From: a virus
Reading direction: 5' to 3' (one strand)
Length of the DNA: 42,218 nt
Virus record (IMG/VR): IMGVR_UViG_3300009034_000092
Location: 1 to 42,218 of that record
Part shown: in pieces, positions 1-6,963 of the stretch
Position numbering within the stretch: position 1 is the stretch's first letter
Layout of the letters: each line of letters begins with the position of its first letter
Notes under the pieces: model-generated
Database searches by the model: none
Seen by the model: the letters and a program-made list of their open reading frames with translations, nothing else
Told to the model about the DNA's origin: nothing
Made by a program: the position numbers and the translations under genes

Positions 1-119
1 ATCTATGATGACACGAAGTATCAAGTTGCGGCCTATGCTCATCTCTGTACTGCGGAATACTACCAGCCACCAGACAGAGTAGCGATTCTGCGCCTTGACA
101 AAGAGACGGGGGCCTTTGA
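1..119. repeat. Terminal overlap repeat, left copy
   Basis: Bases 1-119 are identical to 42100-42218. The repeat lies inside one open reading frame that reads correctly through the join. The simplest reading is an assembly overlap from a circular or circularly permuted genome, not a physical direct terminal repeat. Confidence 0.95.
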
Positions 120-204
120 GCACCACGATATGGGCGATCTCTCCAAGGAGTGGGAGATATTCAAAGCCTGTCGGGAAGTCTATCGGCTGATACGGGGCAA
201 ATGA
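1..204 (+). CDS. PD-(D/E)XK (RecB/Cas4-like) nuclease, C-terminal part
   Basis: This is the last 67 residues of the nuclease that begins at 41665; the genome is circular and the frame continues exactly from 42099 into base 1. The part seen here holds the conserved glutamine and tyrosine of the family (QVAAYA near its start), which follow the D-F-K catalytic strand. The whole protein would be 212 residues. Its stop overlaps the ATG of the HNH gene at 201 (ATGA), so the two are probably translationally coupled. A role in recombination or DNA end processing is inferred from the family. Confidence 0.85.
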   Translation: MYDDTKYQVAAYAHLCTAEYYQPPDRVAILRLDKETGAFEHHDMGDLSKEWEIFKACREVYRLIRGK

Positions 205-428
205 TGCTAGCCCCGGCCACCAGAAAGCGCATCTTGAAGCGTGACCGTTGCTGCCAAGATTGCGGACGGACGAACCCCGACTGGAGAGGATGGACTATCC
301 ATCACATCCACGGGAAGGGCATGGGAGGAAGGAAAGGCAAGACCAAGTTGGAGTACGACAGCGACGATAACCTTCTGAAGCTGTGCGCTCGGTGCCATGC
401 GGCAAGACATGGGATTAAGGAGGTCTAA
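201..428 (+). CDS. Small HNH endonuclease
   Basis: A 75-residue protein with the full HNH/zinc pattern: C18-x2-C21, H34-H35, N57 and C62-x2-C65 followed by H66 and H70. These give a zinc-stapled beta-beta-alpha metal nuclease. The ATG at 201 overlaps the stop of the preceding nuclease gene; a GTG at 150 would also be in frame but would bury 17 extra residues in the upstream gene. Stand-alone phage HNH proteins often act in packaging or as homing nucleases. This one sits far from the terminase on the linear map and beside a RecB-type nuclease, so a recombination or homing role is possible. Confidence 0.8.
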   Translation: MMLAPATRKRILKRDRCCQDCGRTNPDWRGWTIHHIHGKGMGGRKGKTKLEYDSDDNLLKLCARCHAARHGIKEV

Positions 429-689
429 ATGGAAGTCAGGATTGAAGACGCAGAATGGAATCCGTACAAATATGGTCGTGCACAATCTAAAAGCGTGGCC
501 TTCCTAAGAAGCCTTAAGCCAGGCGATGTCAAGCGCATCTACCATCCTGATCTGCAATGTAATAAGACGGATGGTACGTGTAGCTTGACTCAGGCTATCA
601 CGAGGTTGAGGAAGGAGGGCTGGAAAATAAAGGCATATCATGAGGCCCCCCACATACTCATCGTGGCTATAGAGGAGGAGGTGCTGTAA
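429..689 (+). CDS. Hypothetical protein, 86 aa
   Basis: Not recognised. Starts directly after the HNH stop (TAAATG) and its own stop overlaps the next ATG (TAATG), so it belongs to the same run of coupled genes. Residues 25-70 contain two cysteines (QCNKTDGTC) followed by a helical stretch (LTQAITRLRKEGW) that looks like a recognition helix and wing, so a small winged-helix DNA-binding fold is possible. The tail is acidic. No catalytic motif is visible. Confidence 0.65.
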   Translation: MEVRIEDAEWNPYKYGRAQSKSVAFLRSLKPGDVKRIYHPDLQCNKTDGTCSLTQAITRLRKEGWKIKAYHEAPHILIVAIEEEVL

Positions 690-1411
690 TGGCTGAAGAG
701 AGGATAGTTAGCATAACGGTCAGAGAGAAGGCCGAGCAGAAAGACGGCTGGAAAGTCACCGGCGACGTGGCCCAGTTCTCCACCAAGTTCCCCGTCGTGT
801 TCACGAGGGTTTCGGAGAGCGAGGCTGGGCTAGTGAAGCCTGGGGGAATCTACAACGTCAAGCTGGTCAGGGGACGGTCAAAGAAAGACGATCCCCGCTA
901 CGAGACGGACTACTGGTGGGAGTGGGGTGGCGTCACAAAAGAAGCGGCACCGGCTCCAGTAAATGGTGATGACAGGCAGCGGCGGATTCAAGTCCAGTGG
1001 GCTATCGGTAGGGCTACAGAACTCGTAGGAGCATCATTCGGTGCGGCTACTCAAGCATGGGCATCTAGGCAAAAGGATTTCATGGATGCCATCGAAGAGT
1101 TAGCACCCCAATTCCTGAGCATGGCTGACCGTCTACTGGCACAGAACAGCCGGCCAGAATCGACGGAGACGCCGCCCTCATCTCCGCCGAGTGGTATCCC
1201 TCAGAATGAGGACGAGAAGGCCCCCGCAGAGGAAGGGCCTAGCCTAAAGCGATTCGGCGACCTTTACAACGCCTGCCTAAAGGATTTCAAGGTAGGCAAG
1301 CCCAAGGTTCTGGAAATCCTGGGGGTCAAGAACGACGCCCTAATAGCGGACCTGGATGACGCTTATGCCAAGGTCAAAGCTTGGGCTCAGGAGCAGTCGG
1401 GAAGCGAATAG
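689..1411 (+). CDS. Putative OB-fold ssDNA-binding protein
   Basis: 240 residues. The first 85 alternate beta-rich stretches with an aromatic end (YWWEWGG), which resembles an OB-fold. A Pro/Ser/Glu-rich linker follows (about 150-180), then a charged helical C-terminal domain ending in an acidic tail. That architecture (OB-fold, disordered linker, acidic tip) fits phage single-stranded DNA-binding proteins. Its place beside a RecB-like nuclease and an HNH protein agrees with a recombination or replication role. The family is not securely identified; the assignment rests on layout and composition. Start ATG overlaps the previous stop. Confidence 0.55.
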   Translation: MAEERIVSITVREKAEQKDGWKVTGDVAQFSTKFPVVFTRVSESEAGLVKPGGIYNVKLVRGRSKKDDPRYETDYWWEWGGVTKEAAPAPVNGDDRQRRIQVQWAIGRATELVGASFGAATQAWASRQKDFMDAIEELAPQFLSMADRLLAQNSRPESTETPPSSPPSGIPQNEDEKAPAEEGPSLKRFGDLYNACLKDFKVGKPKVLEILGVKNDALIADLDDAYAKVKAWAQEQSGSE

Positions 1412-1427
1412 TCGAGAGGAAAGGACA
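1408..1427 (+). repeat. 20-nt intercistronic repeat, copy 1
   Basis: The sequence atagtcgagaggaaaggaca occurs here and again, identical, at 2092-2111. This copy straddles the end of the OB-fold-like gene and carries a GAGAGGAAAGGA purine tract just before the next ribosome binding site (GAAGGAGG) and the ATG at 1445. It may be a duplicated translation-initiation module. Confidence 0.8.
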
Positions 1428-1444
1428 ATAGAAGGAGGAAGGAT

Positions 1445-1882
1445 ATGAAACTCAAGGAACTGGAAGGCGCAATAAGGACTGCCGTGGAGACGGTGGTAAA
1501 GGAGGCACTTGGGGATGCTGCGACTGCCGTAAGCAAACTCAAGCAGATACACGACCTCCAGGAGGAAATCGAAGCCCTTAAGGTAGAGAAGGGTCGTCGG
1601 GAATGGGACTTCCAGAAGCGGGAGATGGAGGTTGACCACAAGGTAGGTCTGGAACGCAAGCGGCAGGAATTTGAGATAGAGCAGGCCAAGCGTGAGGCCA
1701 CCGTCTCGCTCCGAGAGGAGAACCTGCAAGCAGACCGAGACCGCTTTGAGGCTGAGATGAAGTTCATCCGAGAACGGTTCGAGCAAGAGGTTGGCTATCT
1801 CAAGGACATGATGTCGAAGGTGCTGGTCTGCCTAGAGGGTGTAGTCGGGGGGAGGAAGGATAGAGATGTCAGCGGCGATTGA
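1445..1882 (+). CDS. Coiled-coil protein, 145 aa
   Basis: Almost the whole chain is charged heptad-like helix rich in Glu, Lys and Arg (for example residues 35-125), which predicts a long coiled coil. A strong AAGGAGGAAGG ribosome site precedes the ATG. No enzymatic motif is visible. It lies between the possible ssDNA-binding protein and a small unknown gene, so a structural or bridging role in a nucleoprotein complex is possible, but function is unknown. Confidence 0.7.
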   Translation: MKLKELEGAIRTAVETVVKEALGDAATAVSKLKQIHDLQEEIEALKVEKGRREWDFQKREMEVDHKVGLERKRQEFEIEQAKREATVSLREENLQADRDRFEAEMKFIRERFEQEVGYLKDMMSKVLVCLEGVVGGRKDRDVSGD

Positions 1883-2051
1883 CCAGCCCTACACCTATGG
1901 CACAACAGATGGGACGACTTTATGGCCCAGGACTTCAAATGGCGCTAACACCTTCACTATAACGTTCGGTTCAGCGCCAAGAGAAACAAACATGGAATGG
2001 CTGAATCGACGCATCCGTGAGATACGGGACTGCTGGAAGGAGCCTGACTGA
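1866..2051 (+). CDS. Hypothetical protein, 61 aa
   Basis: Overlaps the end of the coiled-coil gene by 17 bases with a GGGGAGGAAGG ribosome site inside it. The first half is Thr/Gly/Asn-rich and the second half is a basic/acidic helix with a conserved-looking tryptophan pair. Not recognised. Its overlap and ribosome site support translation. Confidence 0.55.
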   Translation: MSAAIDQPYTYGTTDGTTLWPRTSNGANTFTITFGSAPRETNMEWLNRRIREIRDCWKEPD

Positions 2052-2091
2052 TGGCCCATGAAATGAAGCGGCCCACGCTGCTTGGATAAGG

Positions 2092-2111
2092 ATAGTCGAG
2101 AGGAAAGGACA
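2092..2111 (+). repeat. 20-nt intercistronic repeat, copy 2
   Basis: Identical to 1408-1427. It lies between a small unknown gene and the GTG-started HNH gene at 2155, about 45 bases upstream of that start. Confidence 0.8.
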
Positions 2112-2154
2112 TTAACATAGCCTTCCAGCTGGCCGAGGGCTGAAAGGAGTTAAT

Positions 2155-2529
2155 GTGCGACGCTGCAAAGACTGTGGGGAAACTAAAACCTTCTCCGAGT
2201 TCTCAGTGTGGGGCAATACTGGTAAACCACGCACCTATTGCAAGGCGTGTGGTGTTATTCGACAACGAGAATGGCGTCAGCGCAATCCGCTTTTTGCCCA
2301 TGCTAAAAGTTCTCGATGGTGGAACTTGGACCGTGAGCATCCCGAAAAGAATCGGGCGAGGAGTACCTTGAAGCGTGCTCTTAGAACAGGAAAGCTGGAG
2401 GTCATGGCTTGTGAAGTCTGTGGCGCTAAAGCAGATGCTCACCATGAGGACTATTCAAAGCCTTTGGAGGTGCGATGGTTATGTCGCAAACATCACATGG
2501 CGAGACATAGCGAACTCGCTGGTGTTTGA
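2155..2529 (+). CDS. HNH-type (endonuclease VII-like) zinc nuclease
   Basis: 124 residues with two metal sites: an N-terminal zinc ribbon (C4, C7, C29, C32) and a C-terminal nuclease-like site (C86-x2-C89, H96-H97, C110, H113-H114, H118). The CxxC...HHxDYxKPLxVxWLCxxHH arrangement is common in phage HNH/recombination endonuclease relatives. The GTG at 2155 is chosen because AAAGGAG lies six bases upstream; the ATG at 2153 opens another frame that lacks these motifs. It is followed by a 441-base stretch without a clear gene, so a homing-type nuclease is possible. Confidence 0.75.
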   Translation: MRRCKDCGETKTFSEFSVWGNTGKPRTYCKACGVIRQREWRQRNPLFAHAKSSRWWNLDREHPEKNRARSTLKRALRTGKLEVMACEVCGAKADAHHEDYSKPLEVRWLCRKHHMARHSELAGV

Positions 2530-2970
2530 AGGTGCCTGGGGCCTGGTGGGTTTCTCAGGGCAGATATGCTCCCGAGAGGAGTGTCCTGACCCACAGCACG
2601 GTGCCAGCGCCCCAGGCATCGAAGAGACGCTTGGGCCGAGGCGGGAGCCAGCAACCGAGAACATCCGAGAGATAACTTCAGGCAACGGCGGTTGAGAATC
2701 TTGGAGAGAGCAGGCTGGCTCGAATTGAGGGTGGAAGGCCCAAGCGTGAGGCTTCACCGGCCTTCGGGCCGTGAGGTAAGGGCTGCTGTTGGCGGAAGAG
2801 AGACGCTAACGAAGATAGGCAGGATAAGGCCAGAACGAAGCTCCAAAGTCGTACGCCTATACCCAAGGCAATCTGGCTCTGCACTTGGGTTTAGTGGTAA
2901 AGAGGACAAAAATGCCTGCCATCCTAGGGAGAATGGCCCTGGGCCAGCAAGCCCCGAAGAAAGGAGAGGG
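2530..2970. other. 441-base stretch without a confident gene
   Basis: Two forward frames are partly open here. One starts inside the HNH gene at 2375 and ends at 2695. The other is open from 2590 into the next gene but has only a TTG at 2692 as start. Neither has a ribosome binding site or a recognisable domain, and both read as low-complexity Arg/Gly/Pro protein. It could be degenerated coding sequence left by an HNH insertion, an unrecognised RNA, or a long leader. Confidence 0.4.
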
Positions 2971-3309
2971 ATGGACAAGCAGGAGTTCATTGAAAGGTAT
3001 CGGCTGCGACCTACCACAGACTCGCAGGATACCAGCAGGTATCTTCGACAAGAACGCTTCCGTGCAGGAGCCAATGCCCAACTCGAAGCCGTCTGGCCGC
3101 TGGTGGAGCAGCTACAGAGGCGCGTCGAAGAGGAAAATGAATGGTCATGTAATGTGCTGAAGGCAAACTTGAAGCTGCAGGCCCTTATCGACGTGCGGCG
3201 GGCCGTCATCGAGGAGGCTATATCGATACTTCAAGATACGAGCAAACGACCAGACGAATGCTGCTTGGAGGCCCTTGCTCTACTGGACAAGGCAAAGGAG
3301 GCGCTGTGA
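2971..3309 (+). CDS. Hypothetical helical protein, 112 aa
   Basis: The ATG at 2971 is chosen because GAAAGGAGAGGG stands just before it; the frame is open far upstream but only with weak starts. The protein is predicted helical and charged throughout, with a possible coiled coil around residues 35-70 and a pair of cysteines near residue 98. The stop overlaps the next GTG (GTGA). Not recognised. Confidence 0.6.
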   Translation: MDKQEFIERYRLRPTTDSQDTSRYLRQERFRAGANAQLEAVWPLVEQLQRRVEEENEWSCNVLKANLKLQALIDVRRAVIEEAISILQDTSKRPDECCLEALALLDKAKEAL

Positions 3310-3797
3310 ACACCGAGACAGCTAGTGCTCCCGAACTGCTGCTGTATCTGGCGGGGCTGAAGAAGGAGTGCCCTGACCATCCCAAAGATGTCCTTTCTGC
3401 CGATGCCCAAGATTGGGAATGTAGAACTTGCGAGAACACAGGCGAAGTCCCTAAGTACCCTGAGTTGCGGGAGGAGTGTCCCCGATGTGCTGGTAAGGGC
3501 CAATGGTACACGGGCTACAAGGATGTGTCATGTATCCAATGCGGCGGTGATGTCTTTTTCCATAGAGTGGGCCGTGGCTGGGTGCCCATCTCCAACCCGA
3601 TGGAGACGGTGCTGAGGCTAGCGAGGAAGACCCACTTTATACACTTGAAGTCAGGTATTGATTACGTAGTAGTGAACATGCGGCGCTATGGTAGGTCCAA
3701 CTCGGAAGCGAAACTCGGAGCAGACGAATCTCCTGAATTGGCCGTACTCCAGGCCTTTGCCAAGGCGCAGAAGGAGAGCGATGCCAACAGGGATTGA
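3306..3797 (+). CDS. DnaJ-type zinc-ribbon protein, 163 aa
   Basis: Starts at a GTG that overlaps the preceding stop. Residues 36-80 carry three CxxC pairs (C39/C42, C58/C61, C76/C79) with Gly spacing like the DnaJ zinc-finger repeats. The rest is a beta-rich domain and an acidic tail. A second protein with the same plan lies at 40072, suggesting paralogues. Function unknown; DnaJ J-domain sequence is absent, so it is not a co-chaperone. Its last 17 bases overlap the next gene. Confidence 0.65.
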   Translation: MNTETASAPELLLYLAGLKKECPDHPKDVLSADAQDWECRTCENTGEVPKYPELREECPRCAGKGQWYTGYKDVSCIQCGGDVFFHRVGRGWVPISNPMETVLRLARKTHFIHLKSGIDYVVVNMRRYGRSNSEAKLGADESPELAVLQAFAKAQKESDANRD

Positions 3798-4602
3798 ATG
3801 GACAGAAGAGACTCTAAACCCGTGGGTAGGCTGTACGCCTGTCAGTCCTGGGTGCGCTAACTGCTATGCCCGAAGACTGGTAGAAGGACGCCTGAAGCAC
3901 CGATACCCTGGCGGGTTCGGCAAGCTGCACTTCCACATGGAGCGGCTGGAGCAACTGAAGAAGTGGAACAGGCCCCGGATGGTGTTCATGTGGAGCATGA
4001 GCGACCCGTTCCATCCTGACGTGCCACGGGCCAGACTCAAGGATTCATTCACGGCCATGGGGCTAAACGAAGAGCACGTTTTCCAACTTCTCACAAAGCG
4101 ACCAGAACGCATGGTGGAATTCGCTAAAGAGCATGAGGCAGGATGGTGGCCACCCAACGTATGGGCTGGCGTGTCCGTCGAGAACCAGGAGTGGGCCGAC
4201 AAGAGGCTGCCCTTACTAGCCCAAGTGCCCGCGAAGGTACGGTTCGTGTCTCTGGAGCCGCTGCTGGGGCCTGTGGACTTGAGTTGGTGGTTAATGCCGC
4301 ACGATGAACATAAGCGACCTGGCTTGAAACCTGCTATAGAGACTGTGACTGGTGGTAGTTACAGGATGCTAGATTGGGTCATCTTCGGCTTCGAGAGTGG
4401 CCCTAACGCTAGGGCTGGTGATCTCCAATGGATACGGGACGGGCTTGCTCAATGTCGAGAGGCGGGTGTGCCAGCCTTTGTGAAGCAACTTGGTACAAGG
4501 TGGGCGAAAGAACAGGAAGAGGCCGACTACAAAGGTGCTGTGATGGACTACTGGCCCTATGAATTCTGGGTGAGAGAGTGGCCCTTGAGGAGGCCTGAAT
4601 GA
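3781..4602 (+). CDS. DUF5131 / phage Gp37-Gp68 family protein
   Basis: 273 residues, close to family size. The hallmark is the N-terminal three-cysteine motif C18-x6-C25-x2-C28 after NPWVGC, with the family strings LTKRPERM, WAGVSVEN and FVSLEPLLG. The three cysteines and TIM-barrel-like layout suggest a radical SAM-like iron-sulfur protein, but the substrate is not established. In bacteria this family is often paired with the TcmP partner protein; none is seen here. It lies in a coupled run with a GNAT, a DNA methyltransferase and a DUF4406 protein, which may hint at nucleotide or DNA modification. ATG at 3781 is used; an in-frame start at 3688 would overlap the zinc-ribbon gene. Confidence 0.85.
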   Translation: MPTGIEWTEETLNPWVGCTPVSPGCANCYARRLVEGRLKHRYPGGFGKLHFHMERLEQLKKWNRPRMVFMWSMSDPFHPDVPRARLKDSFTAMGLNEEHVFQLLTKRPERMVEFAKEHEAGWWPPNVWAGVSVENQEWADKRLPLLAQVPAKVRFVSLEPLLGPVDLSWWLMPHDEHKRPGLKPAIETVTGGSYRMLDWVIFGFESGPNARAGDLQWIRDGLAQCREAGVPAFVKQLGTRWAKEQEEADYKGAVMDYWPYEFWVREWPLRRPE

Positions 4603-5111
4603 TTAGCTTCGCCACATACGACGACCTTGCTGAGATGGATAGCCTTCGCCGTGCCAATCAAGAGGTTGTGGGCTTCGTGCCTATGTCCAAGTGGGAGTGG
4701 CATATCGGGAACCGTCCACGGACACTGCTTATCATGCGGGAGAACGACGATATGGTGGGCTATCTCTACTGGACCGCAGGGTTGCCTGTGGCGGCTATCC
4801 AACAACTTGTGGTAAGGGAGGATGCCCGACGCTTTGAGAGGGGAACGGCTCTAGTTGGTAGTGCGGTCATGGCTATGGAGCATCCTAACCGATATGGGGT
4901 TACGTGCCGATGTCGGTGTGATTTGGAGGCGGTTCTGTTCTGGGAAGCTCTAGGCTGGGAGAAGATAAGACTGGAAGAGTCGGGGCGTCGAGGTTCTCTT
5001 TGGAGGTTCTACAAGTCCCTGAAGCCTGCGCTGTTGGACTTGGGGTTGTATCTGCCGCAGAAGTTCACAGGCGGCGGTCAGCGTAAGGGATTTCGGTTGG
5101 TGCCCCGATGA
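4599..5111 (+). CDS. GNAT-family N-acetyltransferase
   Basis: 170 residues. The acetyl-CoA binding motif A is seen around residues 69-85 (LVVREDARRFERGTAL), and motif B around 103-120 (CRCDLEAVLFWEALGWEK). This form is typical of phage-encoded GNATs. The start overlaps the DUF5131 stop (ATGA) behind a GAGGAGG site, so the two are co-translated. GNAT enzymes in phages can act on modified bases (Mu Mom has a GNAT-like fold), on proteins or on small molecules; the substrate cannot be read from sequence. Confidence 0.8.
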   Translation: MISFATYDDLAEMDSLRRANQEVVGFVPMSKWEWHIGNRPRTLLIMRENDDMVGYLYWTAGLPVAAIQQLVVREDARRFERGTALVGSAVMAMEHPNRYGVTCRCRCDLEAVLFWEALGWEKIRLEESGRRGSLWRFYKSLKPALLDLGLYLPQKFTGGGQRKGFRLVPR

Positions 5112-5146
5112 ACAAGCTCACCCTGAGATGGGAGAGGCCTGAATGA
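5108..5146 (+). CDS. Twelve-residue mini-ORF before methyltransferase
   Basis: ATG at 5108 opens a 12-residue frame whose stop overlaps the methyltransferase start (ATGA at 5143). It contains the AGAGGCCTGAATGA junction that also occurs at the DUF5131/GNAT boundary. It may only serve to deliver ribosomes to the methyltransferase start. No support beyond position. Confidence 0.25.
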   Translation: MNKLTLRWERPE

Positions 5147-6570
5147 GGCTTGCCCCGGACAAGAGGCTCAGGGACAGGCTCTTTGTGCCCGAGTCGTATT
5201 CTCACCCAGCTAAGGGACACCTGGGGCTGTGGGAAGCCATCATCCAGAAGTACACGAAGCCTGGGGACTGGATTGTGGATCCGATGGCCGGCGTGGGAAG
5301 TACCCTCATAGCCGCATTGATGGGCCGCCACGTGATATGCGTGGAGCTGGAGCAGCACTTCATTGAGCCTATGAAGGCTAGTTGGGAGAAGATGAGGCAG
5401 ACGCCGATGCTGGGCCACGAGTTGGGGAAGGTGCTGATACTGAGGGGGGACGCTAGGTGCCTGCCCTTCGGCTCAGCTCAGGACAAGCCGCTGGGGAACG
5501 GGGCAGACTGCGTAGTGAGTTCGCCTCCGTACGCCAATCGTTTAAGAGATGAAGGAGACGACCAGCACCGTCATTGGCCCGTGAAAGATCCCTCAAAATA
5601 CATGACACGTTACACCCGCCCCCAGGGGAGCGCAGACGGGATTATCACCTCACCACCTTGGGAAGATAGCATCACGGCTGAACGGCTAGAGGTGCCCCCT
5701 AGTGCTGAGCAAAAGGACAGGCAAGCTAACTGGGTCAAGCAAGGCAAGGGGCCAGCGTATCAGGGCTACACCCGCCCTGCCAGCCCTGAGCGGCGTCCTG
5801 AGCCTGACGAAGGGCCTAGGGTGGACGCCGTGGTCAGTAGCCCACCTTACGCTGAGGGTTTGGGACACGACGTTGGTAGAGACAGGGAAATTGACCAGAG
5901 AAAGAAACTTTATAGTGCGAGAGGACAGGCTGCCTATGCTGGGCCCAGCACACAGAACATAGGAAATCTCCGAGGGGCGGCCTACTGGGACGCCATGAAG
6001 TTGGTGTACCAGGAGTGCCACCGAGTCCTTAAATCTGAGGGAATCATGGTGCTGGTGCTAAAGGGCTTCACGCGAGATGGTAAGTACGTTGACCTTCCTT
6101 CAGATACGAAAACTCTCGCGGAAAGTCTAGGCTTCAAGCTGTTCGACAGGTGGGCCAGGGAGTTGTGGTCTCTTTCTTTCTGGAGAATTTTGCAACGGCG
6201 CAGGGACCCAGAGGCTTTCGATGAGAGGCTGAGGTTTGAGGAAGTTTTGGCTTTCAGGAAGCTGGAGGGGGAAGGCTCGGTGGATGCAGTCGTTACCTCA
6301 CCGCCTTACGAAGCACTACGGCAGGATGGTGGGGTTAATGATCTCTCTCTGACTAAACGAGACTTTCATAGTTACACAGATGGCATTACTACAAAAGGGC
6401 ATGAATCTCGGCAAAGGCACACCCGTCCCCGTGGCTCTATCGACAGCATCGTTACGAGTCCACCTTACGAGGAAGGCTTGGGTCACGGGGCACCTATCGC
6501 TGACCCAGTGGACGTGAAGAAGAAGCTCTACAGCGGCATGGGACGATATGGCTACACCCGCCGAGGCTGA
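5143..6570 (+). CDS. Site-specific DNA methyltransferase with five SPP(Y/W) motifs
   Basis: 475 residues. Motif I is VDPMAGVGST (45-54) with the SAM-binding acidic strand CVELE (66-70). The catalytic motif IV SPPY is at 127-130, giving an amino-methyltransferase (N6-A or N4-C). Later core parts are CHRVLKSEGIMVLVLKG (292-308) and FEEVLAFRK (365-373). Unusually, SPP(Y/W) recurs at 170, 233, 386 and 439, the last two after the normal end of the catalytic core. Most copies follow a (Y/H)TRP string, and the gene stops just after another GYTR, as if cut at the start of a further repeat. Two short palindromic elements lie in frame at 5464 and 5797. Likely protects phage DNA; target site unknown. 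Confidence 0.85.
   Translation: MRLAPDKRLRDRLFVPESYSHPAKGHLGLWEAIIQKYTKPGDWIVDPMAGVGSTLIAALMGRHVICVELEQHFIEPMKASWEKMRQTPMLGHELGKVLILRGDARCLPFGSAQDKPLGNGADCVVSSPPYANRLRDEGDDQHRHWPVKDPSKYMTRYTRPQGSADGIITSPPWEDSITAERLEVPPSAEQKDRQANWVKQGKGPAYQGYTRPASPERRPEPDEGPRVDAVVSSPPYAEGLGHDVGRDREIDQRKKLYSARGQAAYAGPSTQNIGNLRGAAYWDAMKLVYQECHRVLKSEGIMVLVLKGFTRDGKYVDLPSDTKTLAESLGFKLFDRWARELWSLSFWRILQRRRDPEAFDERLRFEEVLAFRKLEGEGSVDAVVTSPPYEALRQDGGVNDLSLTKRDFHSYTDGITTKGHESRQRHTRPRGSIDSIVTSPPYEEGLGHGAPIADPVDVKKKLYSGMGRYGYTRRG
5464..5488 (+). repeat. Palindromic CCCTTCG..GCTCAGG element, in frame
   Basis: The stretch begins CCCTTCGGCTCAG and runs into CTCAGGACAAGC. It encodes the residues PFGSAQDKP inside the methyltransferase. 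This motif type is a dispersed mini-element in many environmental genomes, notably Chloroflexota, and reads as FGSAQDK-like peptides when it lands in genes. A reverse-orientation relative lies at 5797-5814. Confidence 0.55.
5797..5814 (-). repeat. Palindromic element, inverted copy
   Basis: CCTGAGCCTGACGAAGGG; its reverse complement CCCTTCGTCAGGCTCAGG shares both ends with the element at 5464-5488. The two form an imperfect inverted pair that frames about 310 bases of the methyltransferase gene, containing SPP motifs 1 and 2. Confidence 0.5.
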
Positions 6571-6587
6571 GCAAGGGAGAGCATGAT

Positions 6588-6893
6588 ATGAGAGTCTACA
6601 TAGCAGGTCCATACACCAAGGGCGATGTGGCAGTCAACGTCAAAAAGGCAATCTTGGCCGCTGCGGAAGTCGCCAACATGGGCCACACGCCGTATCTACC
6701 CCACCTGACTCATTTCTGGCATCTTGTTGCCCCCCAACCGTGGGAGTTCTGGATCAAACTCGATGCGGAATGGCTGAAGGTCTGTGATTGTGTCCTTCGG
6801 CTAGATGGGGAAAGCAAAGGGGCTGATATGGAGGTTGAGTTAGCAAAGAGTCTGGGTAAGCCAGTCTTTGGTTCGATGATGGAGCTAGCATGA
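6588..6893 (+). CDS. DUF4406 / nucleoside 2-deoxyribosyltransferase-like protein
   Basis: 101 residues, typical length. Begins MRVYIAGPYTKGD, the glycine-rich nucleotide-binding loop of this Rossmann-like family, and has the later CDCVLRLDGESKGADMEVELAKSLGKPV strand-helix-strand with the conserved SxGADxE signature. The family includes enzymes that cleave nucleoside glycosidic bonds, but the substrate of phage DUF4406 proteins is unknown. Follows the methyltransferase by 17 bases. A role in nucleotide pool change or base modification is plausible by context. Confidence 0.8.
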   Translation: MRVYIAGPYTKGDVAVNVKKAILAAAEVANMGHTPYLPHLTHFWHLVAPQPWEFWIKLDAEWLKVCDCVLRLDGESKGADMEVELAKSLGKPVFGSMMELA

Positions 6894-6963
6894 CGGTCAA
6901 GGGGCTGGACATCAAGGCGGGAGGGGAGTGATGTGGTGCCCATTTCTCAGGAAGGAATAATGG

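Noticed and set aside
1-119. True direct terminal repeat of a linear virion genome
   Set aside because: The repeat lies within a gene that reads correctly when one copy is removed, and its short size fits assembly overlap. Read coverage would be needed to claim physical ends.
2375-2695. A 106-residue gene overlapping the HNH gene
   Set aside because: It starts deep inside the HNH gene in another frame, has no ribosome site and no recognisable domain.
2051-2970. Group I intron with the HNH nuclease inside
   Set aside because: AAGGATAGTC at 2087 faintly resembles a core element, but the matching partner element and P-stems are not found, the same string at 1408 precedes an ordinary gene, and no split gene spans the region.
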